This document shows, piece after piece, positions 7,168 through 18,274 of a stretch of DNA of 64,000 nt; positions within the stretch are counted from its first letter, which is position 1; each line of letters begins with the position of its first letter. A program made the position numbers and the translations under genes. Source of the stretch: Aphelocoma coerulescens (taxonomy: Eukaryota; Chordata; Aves; Passeriformes; Corvidae); NCBI RefSeq assembly GCF_041296385.1, contig NW_027183981.1:2110501-2174500 (forward strand), in the 5' to 3' direction. A model generated the notes under the pieces. It did not search any database and had not been told where the DNA came from. It saw nothing but the letters and a program-made list of their open reading frames with translations.

Positions 7168-8349
7168 TTGAATGAGATGTGTAAAACCTCCGCTCCTGGG
7201 CCAGATGGGATTGCTCTGGGTCATCGTATTAAAATAGACCCTAAGTTCTCCCAGTTGACAGAGATCTTCAACCTCTGGCTTGCCACCGGAACTTTACCGG
7301 ACGCGCTGCGGGACTGCCTGACAGTTTTGATACCCAAGTCATCCAATGAGGAGAAACCTGGTGATATCAACAACTGGAGGCCTATCACCATTGCTTCAGT
7401 GGTGTTTAGGTTGTTCTCCAGGATCGCGAATGCGAGACTGGCCCGTGCATGTCCCATTAACCCCAGACAACGGGGTTTTATCAGCGCATCAGGCTGTTCT
7501 GAGAACCTTAAGCTGTTACAGCTTTTGGTTAAGAAGGCAAAACAGGAACATAGAAGTTTGGGGGTGGTATTTGTGGATATTGCCAAGGCATTTGATACCG
7601 TTTGCCAGCAGCATATTATAGCTGGTTTGGTTAAGAGGGGAGTTGATTCCCATATAATCCATCTAATTGGTGAGATGTACAGGAATATTAAGACGTACAT
7701 CGTCGCCAAGAATGGGAAAACAGACCCCATTAACACCTGCTCCGGTGTTAAACAGGGCAACCCAATGTCACTTTTGTTATTCAACCTGGCGCTGGATCCT
7801 CTCCTATGTAAACTGGAAACGGAAGGGTGTGGATTCCATCTTGGTGGATTTAAGATTACGGCCATGGCCTTCGCAGATGATCTGGTGCTTCTGAGCGACT
7901 CATGGGAAGGCATGTGTTATAACATCAAAATTTTGGAGACCTTTTGTGAGCTTACTGGTCTCCGAACTCAAGAAGAGAAATGCCACGGCTTTTACATCAA
8001 GCCGACCAAGGACGCGTATACCATCAGTGACTGTCCTGCTTGGCAAGTTGGAGGGACTCCCCTCAACATGATCAACCCGGGAAGCTCAGAGAAATATCTT
8101 GGCACACAGATTGACCCTTGGACCGGTTTCGCTGATCCTGGCCTTCCTACGAAACTTGAAGAATGGCTTCATCGGATTGGTAGCGCACCACTTAAACCTC
8201 TTCAGAAAGCCGATAGGACATATACCATCCCTAGACTGATATATCTGGCTGACCATACCAATGTAAAAACTGGGCTCCTCGAATCCCTTGACTTGATGAT
8301 AAAAAAAATCGGTCAAGGAGCGGCTTCATCTCCCAACTTGTACATGTGA
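7168..8349 (+). CDS. R2 reverse transcriptase segment, copy 2
   Basis: All RT motifs intact. C-to-A at 8302 turns the A run into eight A and gives MIKK, without changing the length. Confidence 0.95.
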   Translation: MNEMCKTSAPGPDGIALGHRIKIDPKFSQLTEIFNLWLATGTLPDALRDCLTVLIPKSSNEEKPGDINNWRPITIASVVFRLFSRIANARLARACPINPRQRGFISASGCSENLKLLQLLVKKAKQEHRSLGVVFVDIAKAFDTVCQQHIIAGLVKRGVDSHIIHLIGEMYRNIKTYIVAKNGKTDPINTCSGVKQGNPMSLLLFNLALDPLLCKLETEGCGFHLGGFKITAMAFADDLVLLSDSWEGMCYNIKILETFCELTGLRTQEEKCHGFYIKPTKDAYTISDCPAWQVGGTPLNMINPGSSEKYLGTQIDPWTGFADPGLPTKLEEWLHRIGSAPLKPLQKADRTYTIPRLIYLADHTNVKTGLLESLDLMIKKIGQGAASSPNLYM

Positions 8350-9196
8350 TGCCATCCTGTATTCGAGATTTAAAGACGGAGGGCTGGGGTTTATCAAATT
8401 GGCGGCGCTTATACCTAGTATTCAAGCGCGAAGATTGCACAGATTAGCTCAATCTTCGGATGGGACCTTGGTTTCTTTTTTGAAGGGTGAACATCTAGAA
8501 TTGATACATGAGAAATTATGGGTTAAAGCTGGGGGTGTACGAGAGTCCGTCCCCCAAATTTGGGACCCCATCCCATTGATGGAAGTTGCTAGCGAGGGGA
8601 GTGAAGCCTTGTCTGAGTGGGAGGCACCACGTTCCAAGCTTCGCCTTCCTAGGCCCTGTGACTGGCGGAAGGTGGAATTCAATAAATGGAAACATCTGGT
8701 TGCCCAGGGCCATGGGATCGAAAATTTTGAGAATGATAAGATCAGTAATGACTGGTTGATGCATTACCGCAGCATCCCTCACAGAAAACTCATAACGGCG
8801 CTGCAATTAAGAGCGAAGGTCTACCCCACTCGGGAATTCTTAGCAAGGGGTAGACACGATGTCTGTGTTCGATCCTGCAGACACTGCGGCGCCGAATATG
8901 AATCAGCGTCCCATGTCATCGGAAAATGCCCAATTACTCAGGACGCCAGAATTAAAAGGCATAATTTCATCTGCGAAACCCTTAGCCGAGAAGCTAAGAG
9001 GGAGAATTGGACGGTTTTCCAGGAGCCGCATTTGAGAGATGAAGAAAATGAGTTATTTAAGCCTGATTTAATCTTTGTGAAGGATGCTAAGGCACTTGTA
9101 GTGGACGTAACAGTGAGATACGAGCACAGCAATTCTTCACTGAAAGGGGCCGCTGTGGAGAAGGCAAAAAAGTATCCTTCTTCCACAGATTTGTGA
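8309..9196 (+). CDS. R2 linker/CCHC/endonuclease segment, copy 2
   Basis: CCHC and PD-X12-D intact; silent T8587. Shifted tail at 9177-9413. Confidence 0.94.
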   Translation, partial: SVKERLHLPTCTCDAILYSRFKDGGLGFIKLAALIPSIQARRLHRLAQSSDGTLVSFLKGEHLELIHEKLWVKAGGVRESVPQIWDPIPLMEVASEGSEALSEWEAPRSKLRLPRPCDWRKVEFNKWKHLVAQGHGIENFENDKISNDWLMHYRSIPHRKLITALQLRAKVYPTREFLARGRHDVCVRSCRHCGAEYESASHVIGKCPITQDARIKRHNFICETLSREAKRENWTVFQEPHLRDEENELFKPDLIFVKDAKALVVDVTVRYEHSNSSLKGAAVEKAKKYPSSTDL

Positions 9197-9604
9197 CCTC
9201 ACTAATGTAACATCTGTAGAGTTCACTGGTTTCCCCTTAGGAGCGCGGGGGAAATGGTATGAGAGGAACTCTGAATTGCTACAGGCCTTGGGACTCTCTA
9301 AAACGAGGCTAGGGAGACTAGCCCGGGCCCTGGCATCCAGAGCACTCTTCTCTTCTGTAGATATCGTACATATGTTCGCAAGCAAAGCCAGATTGTTTGT
9401 ACCTTTACAATAAAGGCCCCTTCCCTGAGTGGTTCGAGCTGGACAGTGGAATTGGTTTTGGGTGGGAGGGGTTCACCCGTCATAACGCGTCTTGCCCATA
9501 TTTGGGCTACAAATTTGGATTCGACCAGGTGGACGGGCCACCTTTACTTAACCCAGAAAAGAAACATACCATTTTATATGTTTATTAAATAGCCATAGTT
9601 ACTA

Positions 9605-9681
9605 ACTGGGCATAGCTGCAGAGGTCGCACCTCCTCGTGGTCCCGCCGGATACCCGTAAGGGTAACTAAGTCGACCTCTGC
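9605..9681 (+). ncRNA. HDV-like ribozyme, copy 3
   Basis: Same fold as copy 1; P2 is 9618-9627 with 9672-9681. Confidence 0.85.
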
Positions 9682-9910
9682 CCCAGTGTGAGTGAGGGGG
9701 TAATATCTCCCCTCCCTATTGCTGGACTCGCCACCCAGTGGTAGATTCACAAATCGCAGAAACAAATTTATTGGCGCAGCTATTTGCTGTTGCCCAAAGC
9801 CTTGTCCACGGGCATTAGTTGGACACAGTCTGCAGGTTGGTCGAGGGTTCCACCTGCAGACTCTGACAACCCTCTTTTAGATTTGACCAAACGCCATCTC
9901 GGTCTTGACA

Positions 9911-10303
9911 ATGGTACAATCTGTGGCTTTGCGGTACGTGTCTACGGCCACCCAAACTGACCCTTTAGATCTGTGGGTTAGAGAGGCCAGAATTCCACCA
10001 CTATCTGTGGTGTTAGAGGAGGAAAGAATCAATCTTGTACCTTTGGAGTTTATAAACTCCAAAGTTGCTCTTGAAGTTGGGAGCCATCTGGGTAACACCG
10101 CAGATTGTCTGGCTGTATTTCCTGAACCTTATGAAATCTTGCCCTTTGGGCTGGTTCAGGAAGAAATAAATGGGTGTGAAACAAGAGAAATAGAGGAGCC
10201 AATGACACCTGGGACTCCTCCGGGATCAGAGGGGGCGGAACAATTACAGGAACTCCTGTTATGTCTGTCCCGGACAAAAATCCATCATGTCCAAGGTGTC
10301 TGA
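9911..10303 (+). CDS. R2 N-terminal segment, copy 3
   Basis: Protein identical to copy 1. Confidence 0.55.
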   Translation: MVQSVALRYVSTATQTDPLDLWVREARIPPLSVVLEEERINLVPLEFINSKVALEVGSHLGNTADCLAVFPEPYEILPFGLVQEEINGCETREIEEPMTPGTPPGSEGAEQLQELLLCLSRTKIHHVQGV

Positions 10304-11325
10304 CCCGGTTTACTAATACGCTGGGGTTAACAGACCATCTAAAGACGTCCCATGGCTGTAATAAGATCTGGTTTAGGTGCTCTAAGTGTGGTAAACAAAA
10401 TCTGAAATACCACAGTATCTCCTGTCATGTCCCTCGGTGCAAAGGTGAAGGATTTGTGGCCCCTACGGGTAGCTGGGTCTGTGAGGTGTGCTCTAGAGGT
10501 TTTGCTACAAAGATTGGACTGGGACAGCACAAGAGGTTACAACATCCTCTTGTGTGTAATGTGGAACGGATAGCTGCCTCTCACCCCAAAGAAACATCTT
10601 TGCGGGGGGCCCATAAGAAGGTATGGACCGAGGAGGAAGAGGCTCTCCTGAATCAATTGGTGGTTAAGTTTGCTGGTAGCAGGAACATCAATCAGCTAAT
10701 AGCGGAGCACTTGCCATCTAAGACGCCAAAGCAGATTAGTGACAAAAGACGCCTTCTAGGAAAAGGTCCCTCAAAGAAAGTTCGATTTAGAGAAGGCGGG
10801 GCTGTAGGCAGAGAAGAACCTCCCCAATCTGCTAAGGGGCAAAGTGAGGGACGCTTGGTGCTCCACTATCATGATATCATCAAGCTGAAGCTATCGGCCG
10901 GCGAGTTCACCGTGTGTCAGGAGGCCTTTGAGAAAATAATGCAGGGGCAAGATCCGCAATCAGTGGTGAACGAAGTGTATGAGAAGTTTCGGGATAGCCA
11001 GGATAGGCTTAACCATAAAGTGTCTAAGCCGCGAAGGCCCCGGGGGCCTCGAGGCCAAAAAGCATCCGGGGTGACAACTAAACGGATGCAGAAAAGGGCC
11101 GTTAAGCGAGGAAAATATCTGAGATATCAGAGGTTGTTTCAGATACATAGAGGGAGGTTGGCACGGGTTATTTTGGATAACACGGAAGCCCTGCAGTGCC
11201 AAATACCATCTGGTGTTATCCACAGTGCACATTTAAAGAGAGATGGGAAACATCTGTCTGTTTTAGTGGTCTTGAATCCTTCCCAGTATATAGGGAGGCG
11301 GATAACACCATGTTTCGAGACCTGA
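10261..11325 (+). CDS. R2 zinc-finger/Myb segment, copy 3
   Basis: Identical protein to copy 2. Confidence 0.93.
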   Translation: MSVPDKNPSCPRCLTRFTNTLGLTDHLKTSHGCNKIWFRCSKCGKQNLKYHSISCHVPRCKGEGFVAPTGSWVCEVCSRGFATKIGLGQHKRLQHPLVCNVERIAASHPKETSLRGAHKKVWTEEEEALLNQLVVKFAGSRNINQLIAEHLPSKTPKQISDKRRLLGKGPSKKVRFREGGAVGREEPPQSAKGQSEGRLVLHYHDIIKLKLSAGEFTVCQEAFEKIMQGQDPQSVVNEVYEKFRDSQDRLNHKVSKPRRPRGPRGQKASGVTTKRMQKRAVKRGKYLRYQRLFQIHRGRLARVILDNTEALQCQIPSGVIHSAHLKRDGKHLSVLVVLNPSQYIGRRITPCFET

Positions 11326-11349
11326 TTTCAGAGAGAGACTGGTAAGAAC

Positions 11350-12531
11350 TTGAATGAGATGTGTAAAACCTCCGCTCCTGGGCCAGATGGGATTGCTCTG
11401 GGTCATCGTATTAAAATAGACCCTAAGTTCTCCCAGTTGACAGAGATCTTCAACCTCTGGCTTGCCACCGGAACTTTACCGGACGCGCTGCGGGACTGCC
11501 TGACAGTTTTGATACCCAAGTCATCCAATGAGGAGAAACCTGGTGATATCAACAACTGGAGGCCTATCACCATTGCTTCAGTGGTGTTTAGGTTGTTCTC
11601 CAGGATCGCGAATGCGAGACTGGCCCGTGCATGTCCCATTAACCCCAGACAACGGGGTTTTATCAGCGCATCAGGCTGTTCTGAGAACCTTAAGCTGTTA
11701 CAGCTTTTGGTTAAGAAGGCAAAACAGGAACATAGAAGTTTGGGGGTGGTATTTGTGGATATTGCCAAGGCATTTGATACCGTTTGCCAGCAGCATATTA
11801 TAGCTGGTTTGGTTAAGAGGGGAGTTGATTCCCATATAATCCATCTAATTGGTGAGATGTACAGGAATATTAAGACGTACATCGTCGCCAAGAATGGGAA
11901 AACAGACCCCATTAACACCTGCTCCGGTGTTAAACAGGGCAACCCAATGTCACTTTTGTTATTCAACCTGGCGCTGGATCCTCTCCTATGTAAACTGGAA
12001 ACGGAAGGGTGTGGATTCCATCTTGGTGGATTTAAGATTACGGCCATGGCCTTCGCAGATGATCTGGTGCTTCTGAGCGACTCATGGGAAGGCATGTGTT
12101 ATAACATCAAAATTTTGGAGACCTTTTGTGAGCTTACTGGTCTCCGAACTCAAGAAGAGAAATGCCACGGCTTTTACATCAAGCCGACCAAGGACGCGTA
12201 TACCATCAGTGACTGTCCTGCTTGGCAAGTTGGAGGGACTCCCCTCAACATGATCAACCCGGGAAGCTCAGAGAAATATCTTGGCACACAGATTGACCCT
12301 TGGACCGGTTTCGCTGATCCTGGCCTTCCTACGAAACTTGAAGAATGGCTTCATCGGATTGGTAGCGCACCACTTAAACCTCTTCAGAAAGCCGATAGGA
12401 CATATACCATCCCTAGACTGATATATCTGGCTGACCATACCAATGTAAAAACTGGGCTCCTCGAATCCCTTGACTTGATGATACAAAAAATCGGTCAAGG
12501 AGCGGCTTCATCTCCCAACTTGTACATGTGA
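11350..12531 (+). CDS. R2 reverse transcriptase segment, copy 3
   Basis: Identical protein to copy 1, with MIQK at the A run. Confidence 0.95.
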   Translation: MNEMCKTSAPGPDGIALGHRIKIDPKFSQLTEIFNLWLATGTLPDALRDCLTVLIPKSSNEEKPGDINNWRPITIASVVFRLFSRIANARLARACPINPRQRGFISASGCSENLKLLQLLVKKAKQEHRSLGVVFVDIAKAFDTVCQQHIIAGLVKRGVDSHIIHLIGEMYRNIKTYIVAKNGKTDPINTCSGVKQGNPMSLLLFNLALDPLLCKLETEGCGFHLGGFKITAMAFADDLVLLSDSWEGMCYNIKILETFCELTGLRTQEEKCHGFYIKPTKDAYTISDCPAWQVGGTPLNMINPGSSEKYLGTQIDPWTGFADPGLPTKLEEWLHRIGSAPLKPLQKADRTYTIPRLIYLADHTNVKTGLLESLDLMIQKIGQGAASSPNLYM

Positions 12532-13378
12532 TGCCATCCTGTATTCGAGATTTAAAGACGGAGGGCTGGGGTTTATCAAATTGGCGGCGCTTATACCTAG
12601 TATTCAAGCGCGAAGATTGCACAGATTAGCTCAATCTTCGGATGGGACCTTGGTTTCTTTTTTGAAGGGTGAACATCTAGAATTGATACATGAGAAATTA
12701 TGGGTTAAAGCTGGGGGTGTACGAGAGTCCGTCCCCCAAATTTGGGACCCCATCCCATTGATGGAAGTCGCTAGCGAGGGGAGTGAAGCCTTGTCTGAGT
12801 GGGAGGCACCACGTTCCAAGCTTCGCCTTCCTAGGCCCTGTGACTGGCGGAAGGTGGAATTCAATAAATGGAAACATCTGGTTGCCCAGGGCCATGGGAT
12901 CGAAAATTTTGAGAATGATAAGATCAGTAATGACTGGTTGATGCATTACCGCAGCATCCCTCACAGAAAACTCATAACGGCGCTGCAATTAAGAGCGAAG
13001 GTCTACCCCACTCGGGAATTCTTAGCAAGGGGTAGACACGATGTCTGTGTTCGATCCTGCAGACACTGCGGCGCCGAATATGAATCAGCGTCCCATGTCA
13101 TCGGAAAATGCCCAATTACTCAGGACGCCAGAATTAAAAGGCATAATTTCATCTGCGAAACCCTTAGCCGAGAAGCTAAGAGGGAGAATTGGACGGTTTT
13201 CCAGGAGCCGCATTTGAGAGATGAAGAAAATGAGTTATTTAAGCCTGATTTAATCTTTGTGAAGGATGCTAAGGCACTTGTAGTGGACGTAACAGTGAGA
13301 TACGAGCACAGCAATTCTTCACTGAAAGGGGCCGCTGTGGAGAAGGCAAAAAAGTATCCTTCTTCCACAGATTTGTGA
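12491..13378 (+). CDS. R2 linker/CCHC/endonuclease segment, copy 3
   Basis: Catalytic residues intact. Shifted tail at 13359-13595. Confidence 0.94.
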   Translation, partial: SVKERLHLPTCTCDAILYSRFKDGGLGFIKLAALIPSIQARRLHRLAQSSDGTLVSFLKGEHLELIHEKLWVKAGGVRESVPQIWDPIPLMEVASEGSEALSEWEAPRSKLRLPRPCDWRKVEFNKWKHLVAQGHGIENFENDKISNDWLMHYRSIPHRKLITALQLRAKVYPTREFLARGRHDVCVRSCRHCGAEYESASHVIGKCPITQDARIKRHNFICETLSREAKRENWTVFQEPHLRDEENELFKPDLIFVKDAKALVVDVTVRYEHSNSSLKGAAVEKAKKYPSSTDL

Positions 13379-13786
13379 CCTCACTAATGTAACATCTGTA
13401 GAGTTCACTGGTTTCCCCTTAGGAGCGCGGGGGAAATGGTATGAGAGGAACTCTGAATTGCTACAGGCCTTGGGACTCTCTAAAACGAGGCTAGGGAGAC
13501 TAGCCCGGGCCCTGGCATCCAGAGCACTCTTCTCTTCTGTAGATATCGTACATATGTTCGCAAGCAAAGCCAGATTGTTTGTACCTTTACAATAAAGGCC
13601 CCTTCCCTGAGTGGTTCGAGCTGGACAGTGGAATTGGTTTTGGGTGGGAGGGGTTCACCCGTCATAACGCGTCTTGCCCATATTTGGGCTACAAATTTGG
13701 ATTCGACCAGGTGGACGGGCCACCTTTACTTAACCCAGAAAAGAAACATACCATTTTATATGTTTATTAAATAGCCATAGTTACTA

Positions 13787-13863
13787 ACTGGGCATAGCTG
13801 CAGAGGTCGCACCTCCTCGTGGTCCCGCCGGATACCCGTAAGGGTAACTAAGTCGACCTCTGC
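13787..13863 (+). ncRNA. HDV-like ribozyme, copy 4
   Basis: Same fold as copy 1; P2 is 13800-13809 with 13854-13863. Confidence 0.85.
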
Positions 13864-14092
13864 CCCAGTGTGAGTGAGGGGGTAATATCTCCCCTCCCTA
13901 TTGCTGGACTCGCCACCCAGTGGTAGATTCACAAATCGCAGAAACAAATTTATTGGCGCAGCTATTTGCTGTTGCCCAAAGCCTTGTCCACGGGCATTAG
14001 TTGGACACAGTCTGCAGGTTGGTCGAGGGTTCCACCTGCAGACTCTGACAACCCTCTTTTAGATTTGACCAAATGCCATCTCGGTCTTGACA

Positions 14093-14485
14093 ATGGTACA
14101 ATCTGTGGCTTTGCGGTACGTGTCTACGGCCACCCAAACTGACCCTTTAGATCTGTGGGTTAGAGAGGCCAGAATTCCACCACTATCTGTGGTGTTAGAG
14201 GAGGAAAGAATCAATCTTGTACCTTTGGAGTTTATAAACTCCAAAGTTGCTCTTGAAGTTGGGAGCCATCTGGGTAACACCGCAGATTGTCTGGCTGTAT
14301 TTCCTGAACCTTATGAAATCTTGCCCTTTGGGCTGGTTCAGGAAGAAATAAATGGGTGTGAAACAAGAGAAATAGAGGAGCCAATGACACCTGGGACTCC
14401 TCCGGGATCAGAGGGGGCGGAACAATTACAGGAACTCCTGTTATGTCTGTCCCGGACAAAAATCCATCATGTCCAAGGTGTCTGA
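14093..14485 (+). CDS. R2 N-terminal segment, copy 4
   Basis: Protein identical to copy 1. Confidence 0.55.
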   Translation: MVQSVALRYVSTATQTDPLDLWVREARIPPLSVVLEEERINLVPLEFINSKVALEVGSHLGNTADCLAVFPEPYEILPFGLVQEEINGCETREIEEPMTPGTPPGSEGAEQLQELLLCLSRTKIHHVQGV

Positions 14486-15507
14486 CCCGGTTTACTAATA
14501 CGCTGGGGTTAACAGACCATCTAAAGACGTCCCATGGCTGTAATAAGATCTGGTTTAGGTGCTCTAAGTGTGGTAAACAAAATCTGAAATACCACAGTAT
14601 CTCCTGTCATGTCCCTCGGTGCAAAGGTGAAGGATTTGTGGCCCCTACGGGTAGCTGGGTCTGTGAGGTGTGCTCTAGAGGTTTTGCTACAAAGATTGGA
14701 CTGGGACAGCACAAGAGGTTACAACATCCTCTTGTGTGTAATGTGGAACGGATAGCTGCCTCTCACCCCAAAGAAACATCTTTGCGGGGGGCCCATAAGA
14801 AGGTATGGACCGAGGAGGAAGAGGCTCTCCTGAATCAATTGGTGGTTAAGTTTGCTGGTAGCAGGAACATCAATCAGCTAATAGCGGAGCACTTGCCATC
14901 TAAGACGCCAAAGCAGATTAGTGACAAAAGACGCCTTCTAGGAAAAGGTCCCTCAAAGAAAGTTCGATTTAGAGAAGGCGGGGCTGTAGGCAGAGAAGAA
15001 CCTCCCCAATCTGCTAAGGGGCAAAGTGAGGGACGCTTGGTGCTCCACTATCATGATATCATCAAGCTGAAGCTATCGGCCGGCGAGTTCACCGTGTGTC
15101 AGGAGGCCTTTGAGAAAATAATGCAGGGGCAAGATCCGCAATCAGTGGTGAACGAAGTGTATGAGAAGTTTCGGGATAGCCAGGATAGGCTTAACCATAA
15201 AGTGTCTAAGCCGCGAAGGCCCCGGGGGCCTCGAGGCCAAAAAGCATCCGGGGTGACAACTAAACGGATGCAGAAAAGGGCCGTTAAGCGAGGAAAATAT
15301 CTGAGATATCAGAGGTTGTTTCAGATACATAGAGGGAGGTTGGCACGGGTTATTTTGGATAACACGGAAGCCCTGCAGTGCCAAATACCATCTGGTGTTA
15401 TCCACAGTGCACATTTAAAGAGAGATGGGAAACATCTGTCTGTTTTAGTGGTCTTGAATCCTTCCCAGTATATAGGGAGGCGGATAACACCATGTTTCGA
15501 GACCTGA
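14443..15507 (+). CDS. R2 zinc-finger/Myb segment, copy 4
   Basis: Identical protein to copy 2. Confidence 0.93.
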   Translation: MSVPDKNPSCPRCLTRFTNTLGLTDHLKTSHGCNKIWFRCSKCGKQNLKYHSISCHVPRCKGEGFVAPTGSWVCEVCSRGFATKIGLGQHKRLQHPLVCNVERIAASHPKETSLRGAHKKVWTEEEEALLNQLVVKFAGSRNINQLIAEHLPSKTPKQISDKRRLLGKGPSKKVRFREGGAVGREEPPQSAKGQSEGRLVLHYHDIIKLKLSAGEFTVCQEAFEKIMQGQDPQSVVNEVYEKFRDSQDRLNHKVSKPRRPRGPRGQKASGVTTKRMQKRAVKRGKYLRYQRLFQIHRGRLARVILDNTEALQCQIPSGVIHSAHLKRDGKHLSVLVVLNPSQYIGRRITPCFET

Positions 15508-15531
15508 TTTCAGAGAGAGACTGGTAAGAAC

Positions 15532-16713
15532 TTGAATGAGATGTGTAAAACCTCCGCTCCTGGGCCAGATGGGATTGCTCTGGGTCATCGTATTAAAATA
15601 GACCCTAAGTTCTCCCAGTTGACAGAGATCTTCAACCTCTGGCTTGCCACCGGAACTTTACCGGACGCGCTGCGGGACTGCCTGACAGTTTTGATACCCA
15701 AGTCATCCAATGAGGAGAAACCTGGTGATATCAACAACTGGAGGCCTATCACCATTGCTTCAGTGGTGTTTAGGTTGTTCTCCAGGATCGCGAATGCGAG
15801 ACTGGCCCGTGCATGTCCCATTAACCCCAGACAACGGGGTTTTATCAGCGCATCAGGCTGTTCTGAGAACCTTAAGCTGTTACAGCTTTTGGTTAAGAAG
15901 GCAAAACAGGAACATAGAAGTTTGGGGGTGGTATTTGTGGATATTGCCAAGGCATTTGATACCGTTTGCCAGCAGCATATTATAGCTGGTTTGGTTAAGA
16001 GGGGAGTTGATTCCCATATAATCCATCTAATTGGTGAGATGTACAGGAATATTAAGACGTACATCGTCGCCAAGAATGGGAAAACAGACCCCATTAACAC
16101 CTGCTCCGGTGTTAAACAGGGCAACCCAATGTCACTTTTGTTATTCAACCTGGCGCTGGATCCTCTCCTATGTAAACTGGAAACGGAAGGGTGTGGATTC
16201 CATCTTGGTGGATTTAAGATTACGGCCATGGCCTTCGCAGATGATCTGGTGCTTCTGAGCGACTCATGGGAAGGCATGTGTTATAACATCAAAATTTTGG
16301 AGACCTTTTGTGAGCTTACTGGTCTCCGAACTCAAGAAGAGAAATGCCACGGCTTTTACATCAAGCCGACCAAGGACGCGTATACCATCAGTGACTGTCC
16401 TGCTTGGCAAGTTGGAGGGACTCCCCTCAACATGATCAACCCGGGAAGCTCAGAGAAATATCTTGGCACACAGATTGACCCTTGGACCGGTTTCGCTGAT
16501 CCTGGCCTTCCTACGAAACTTGAAGAATGGCTTCATCGGATTGGTAGCGCACCACTTAAACCTCTTCAGAAAGCCGATAGGACATATACCATCCCTAGAC
16601 TGATATATCTGGCTGACCATACCAATGTAAAAACTGGGCTCCTCGAATCCCTTGACTTGATGATAAAAAAAATCGGTCAAGGAGCGGCTTCATCTCCCAA
16701 CTTGTACATGTGA
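15532..16713 (+). CDS. R2 reverse transcriptase segment, copy 4
   Basis: RT motifs intact; the Lys variant at the A run is shared with copies 2, 14 and 15. Confidence 0.95.
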   Translation: MNEMCKTSAPGPDGIALGHRIKIDPKFSQLTEIFNLWLATGTLPDALRDCLTVLIPKSSNEEKPGDINNWRPITIASVVFRLFSRIANARLARACPINPRQRGFISASGCSENLKLLQLLVKKAKQEHRSLGVVFVDIAKAFDTVCQQHIIAGLVKRGVDSHIIHLIGEMYRNIKTYIVAKNGKTDPINTCSGVKQGNPMSLLLFNLALDPLLCKLETEGCGFHLGGFKITAMAFADDLVLLSDSWEGMCYNIKILETFCELTGLRTQEEKCHGFYIKPTKDAYTISDCPAWQVGGTPLNMINPGSSEKYLGTQIDPWTGFADPGLPTKLEEWLHRIGSAPLKPLQKADRTYTIPRLIYLADHTNVKTGLLESLDLMIKKIGQGAASSPNLYM

Positions 16714-17560
16714 TGCCATCCTGTATTCGAGATTTAAAGACGGAGGGCTGGGGTTTATCAAATTGGCGGCGCTTATACCTAGTATTCAAGCGCGAAGATT
16801 GCACAGATTAGCTCAATCTTCGGATGGGACCTTGGTTTCTTTTTTGAAGGGTGAACATCTAGAATTGATACATGAGAAATTATGGGTTAAAGCTGGGGGT
16901 GTACGAGAGTCCGTCCCCCAAATTTGGGACCCCATCCCATTGATGGAAGTTGCTAGCGAGGGGAGTGAAGCCTTGTCTGAGTGGGAGGCACCACGTTCCA
17001 AGCTTCGCCTTCCTAGGCCCTGTGACTGGCGGAAGGTGGAATTCAATAAATGGAAACATCTGGTTGCCCAGGGCCATGGGATCGAAAATTTTGAGAATGA
17101 TAAGATCAGTAATGACTGGTTGATGCATTACCGCAGCATCCCTCACAGAAAACTCATAACGGCGCTGCAATTAAGAGCGAAGGTCTACCCCACTCGGGAA
17201 TTCTTAGCAAGGGGTAGACACGATGTCTGTGTTCGATCCTGCAGACACTGCGGCGCCGAATATGAATCAGCGTCCCATGTCATCGGAAAATGCCCAATTA
17301 CTCAGGACGCCAGAATTAAAAGGCATAATTTCATCTGCGAAACCCTTAGCCGAGAAGCTAAGAGGGAGAATTGGACGGTTTTCCAGGAGCCGCATTTGAG
17401 AGATGAAGAAAATGAGTTATTTAAGCCTGATTTAATCTTTGTGAAGGATGCTAAGGCACTTGTAGTGGACGTAACAGTGAGATACGAGCACAGCAATTCT
17501 TCACTGAAAGGGGCCGCTGTGGAGAAGGCAAAAAAGTATCCTTCTTCCACAGATTTGTGA
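16673..17560 (+). CDS. R2 linker/CCHC/endonuclease segment, copy 4
   Basis: Silent T16951. Shifted tail at 17541-17777. Confidence 0.94.
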   Translation, partial: SVKERLHLPTCTCDAILYSRFKDGGLGFIKLAALIPSIQARRLHRLAQSSDGTLVSFLKGEHLELIHEKLWVKAGGVRESVPQIWDPIPLMEVASEGSEALSEWEAPRSKLRLPRPCDWRKVEFNKWKHLVAQGHGIENFENDKISNDWLMHYRSIPHRKLITALQLRAKVYPTREFLARGRHDVCVRSCRHCGAEYESASHVIGKCPITQDARIKRHNFICETLSREAKRENWTVFQEPHLRDEENELFKPDLIFVKDAKALVVDVTVRYEHSNSSLKGAAVEKAKKYPSSTDL

Positions 17561-17968
17561 CCTCACTAATGTAACATCTGTAGAGTTCACTGGTTTCCCC
17601 TTAGGAGCGCGGGGGAAATGGTATGAGAGGAACTCTGAATTGCTACAGGCCTTGGGACTCTCTAAAACGAGGCTAGGGAGACTAGCCCGGGCCCTGGCAT
17701 CCAGAGCACTCTTCTCTTCTGTAGATATCGTACATATGTTCGCAAGCAAAGCCAGATTGTTTGTACCTTTACAATAAAGGCCCCTTCCCTGAGTGGTTCG
17801 AGCTGGACAGTGGAATTGGTTTTGGGTGGGAGGGGTTCACCCGTCATAACGCGTCTTGCCCATATTTGGGCTACAAATTTGGATTCGACCAGGTGGACGG
17901 GCCACCTTTACTTAACCCAGAAAAGAAACATACCATTTTATATGTTTATTAAATAGCCATAGTTACTA

Positions 17969-18045
17969 ACTGGGCATAGCTGCAGAGGTCGCACCTCCTC
18001 GTGGTCCCGCCGGATACCCGTAAGGGTAACTAAGTCGACCTCTGC
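17969..18045 (+). ncRNA. HDV-like ribozyme, copy 5
   Basis: Same fold as copy 1; P2 is 17982-17991 with 18036-18045. Confidence 0.85.
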
Positions 18046-18274
18046 CCCAGTGTGAGTGAGGGGGTAATATCTCCCCTCCCTATTGCTGGACTCGCCACCC
18101 AGTGGTAGATTCACAAATCGCAGAAACAAATTTATTGGCGCAGCTATTTGCTGTTGCCCAAAGCCTTGTCCACGGGCATTAGTTGGACACAGTCTGCAGG
18201 TTGGTCGAGGGTTCCACCTGCAGACTCTGACAACCCTCTTTTAGATTTGACCAAACGCCATCTCGGTCTTGACA

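Larger units (their letters stand above)
5423..9604 (+). mobile_element. R2 copy 2 (full unit, ORF broken)
   Basis: 4182 bp. Markers: T5710, A8302 (Lys codon in the A run region) and T8587. Same marker set as copy 4. Confidence 0.96.
9605..13786 (+). mobile_element. R2 copy 3 (full unit, ORF broken)
   Basis: 4182 bp. Carries the common base at the main marker sites (C9892, Gln codon at the A run, C at the endonuclease site). Same pattern as copy 5. Confidence 0.96.
13787..17968 (+). mobile_element. R2 copy 4 (full unit, ORF broken)
   Basis: 4182 bp. Markers T14074, A16666 and T16951 repeat those of copy 2 exactly, 8364 bp upstream. Confidence 0.96.
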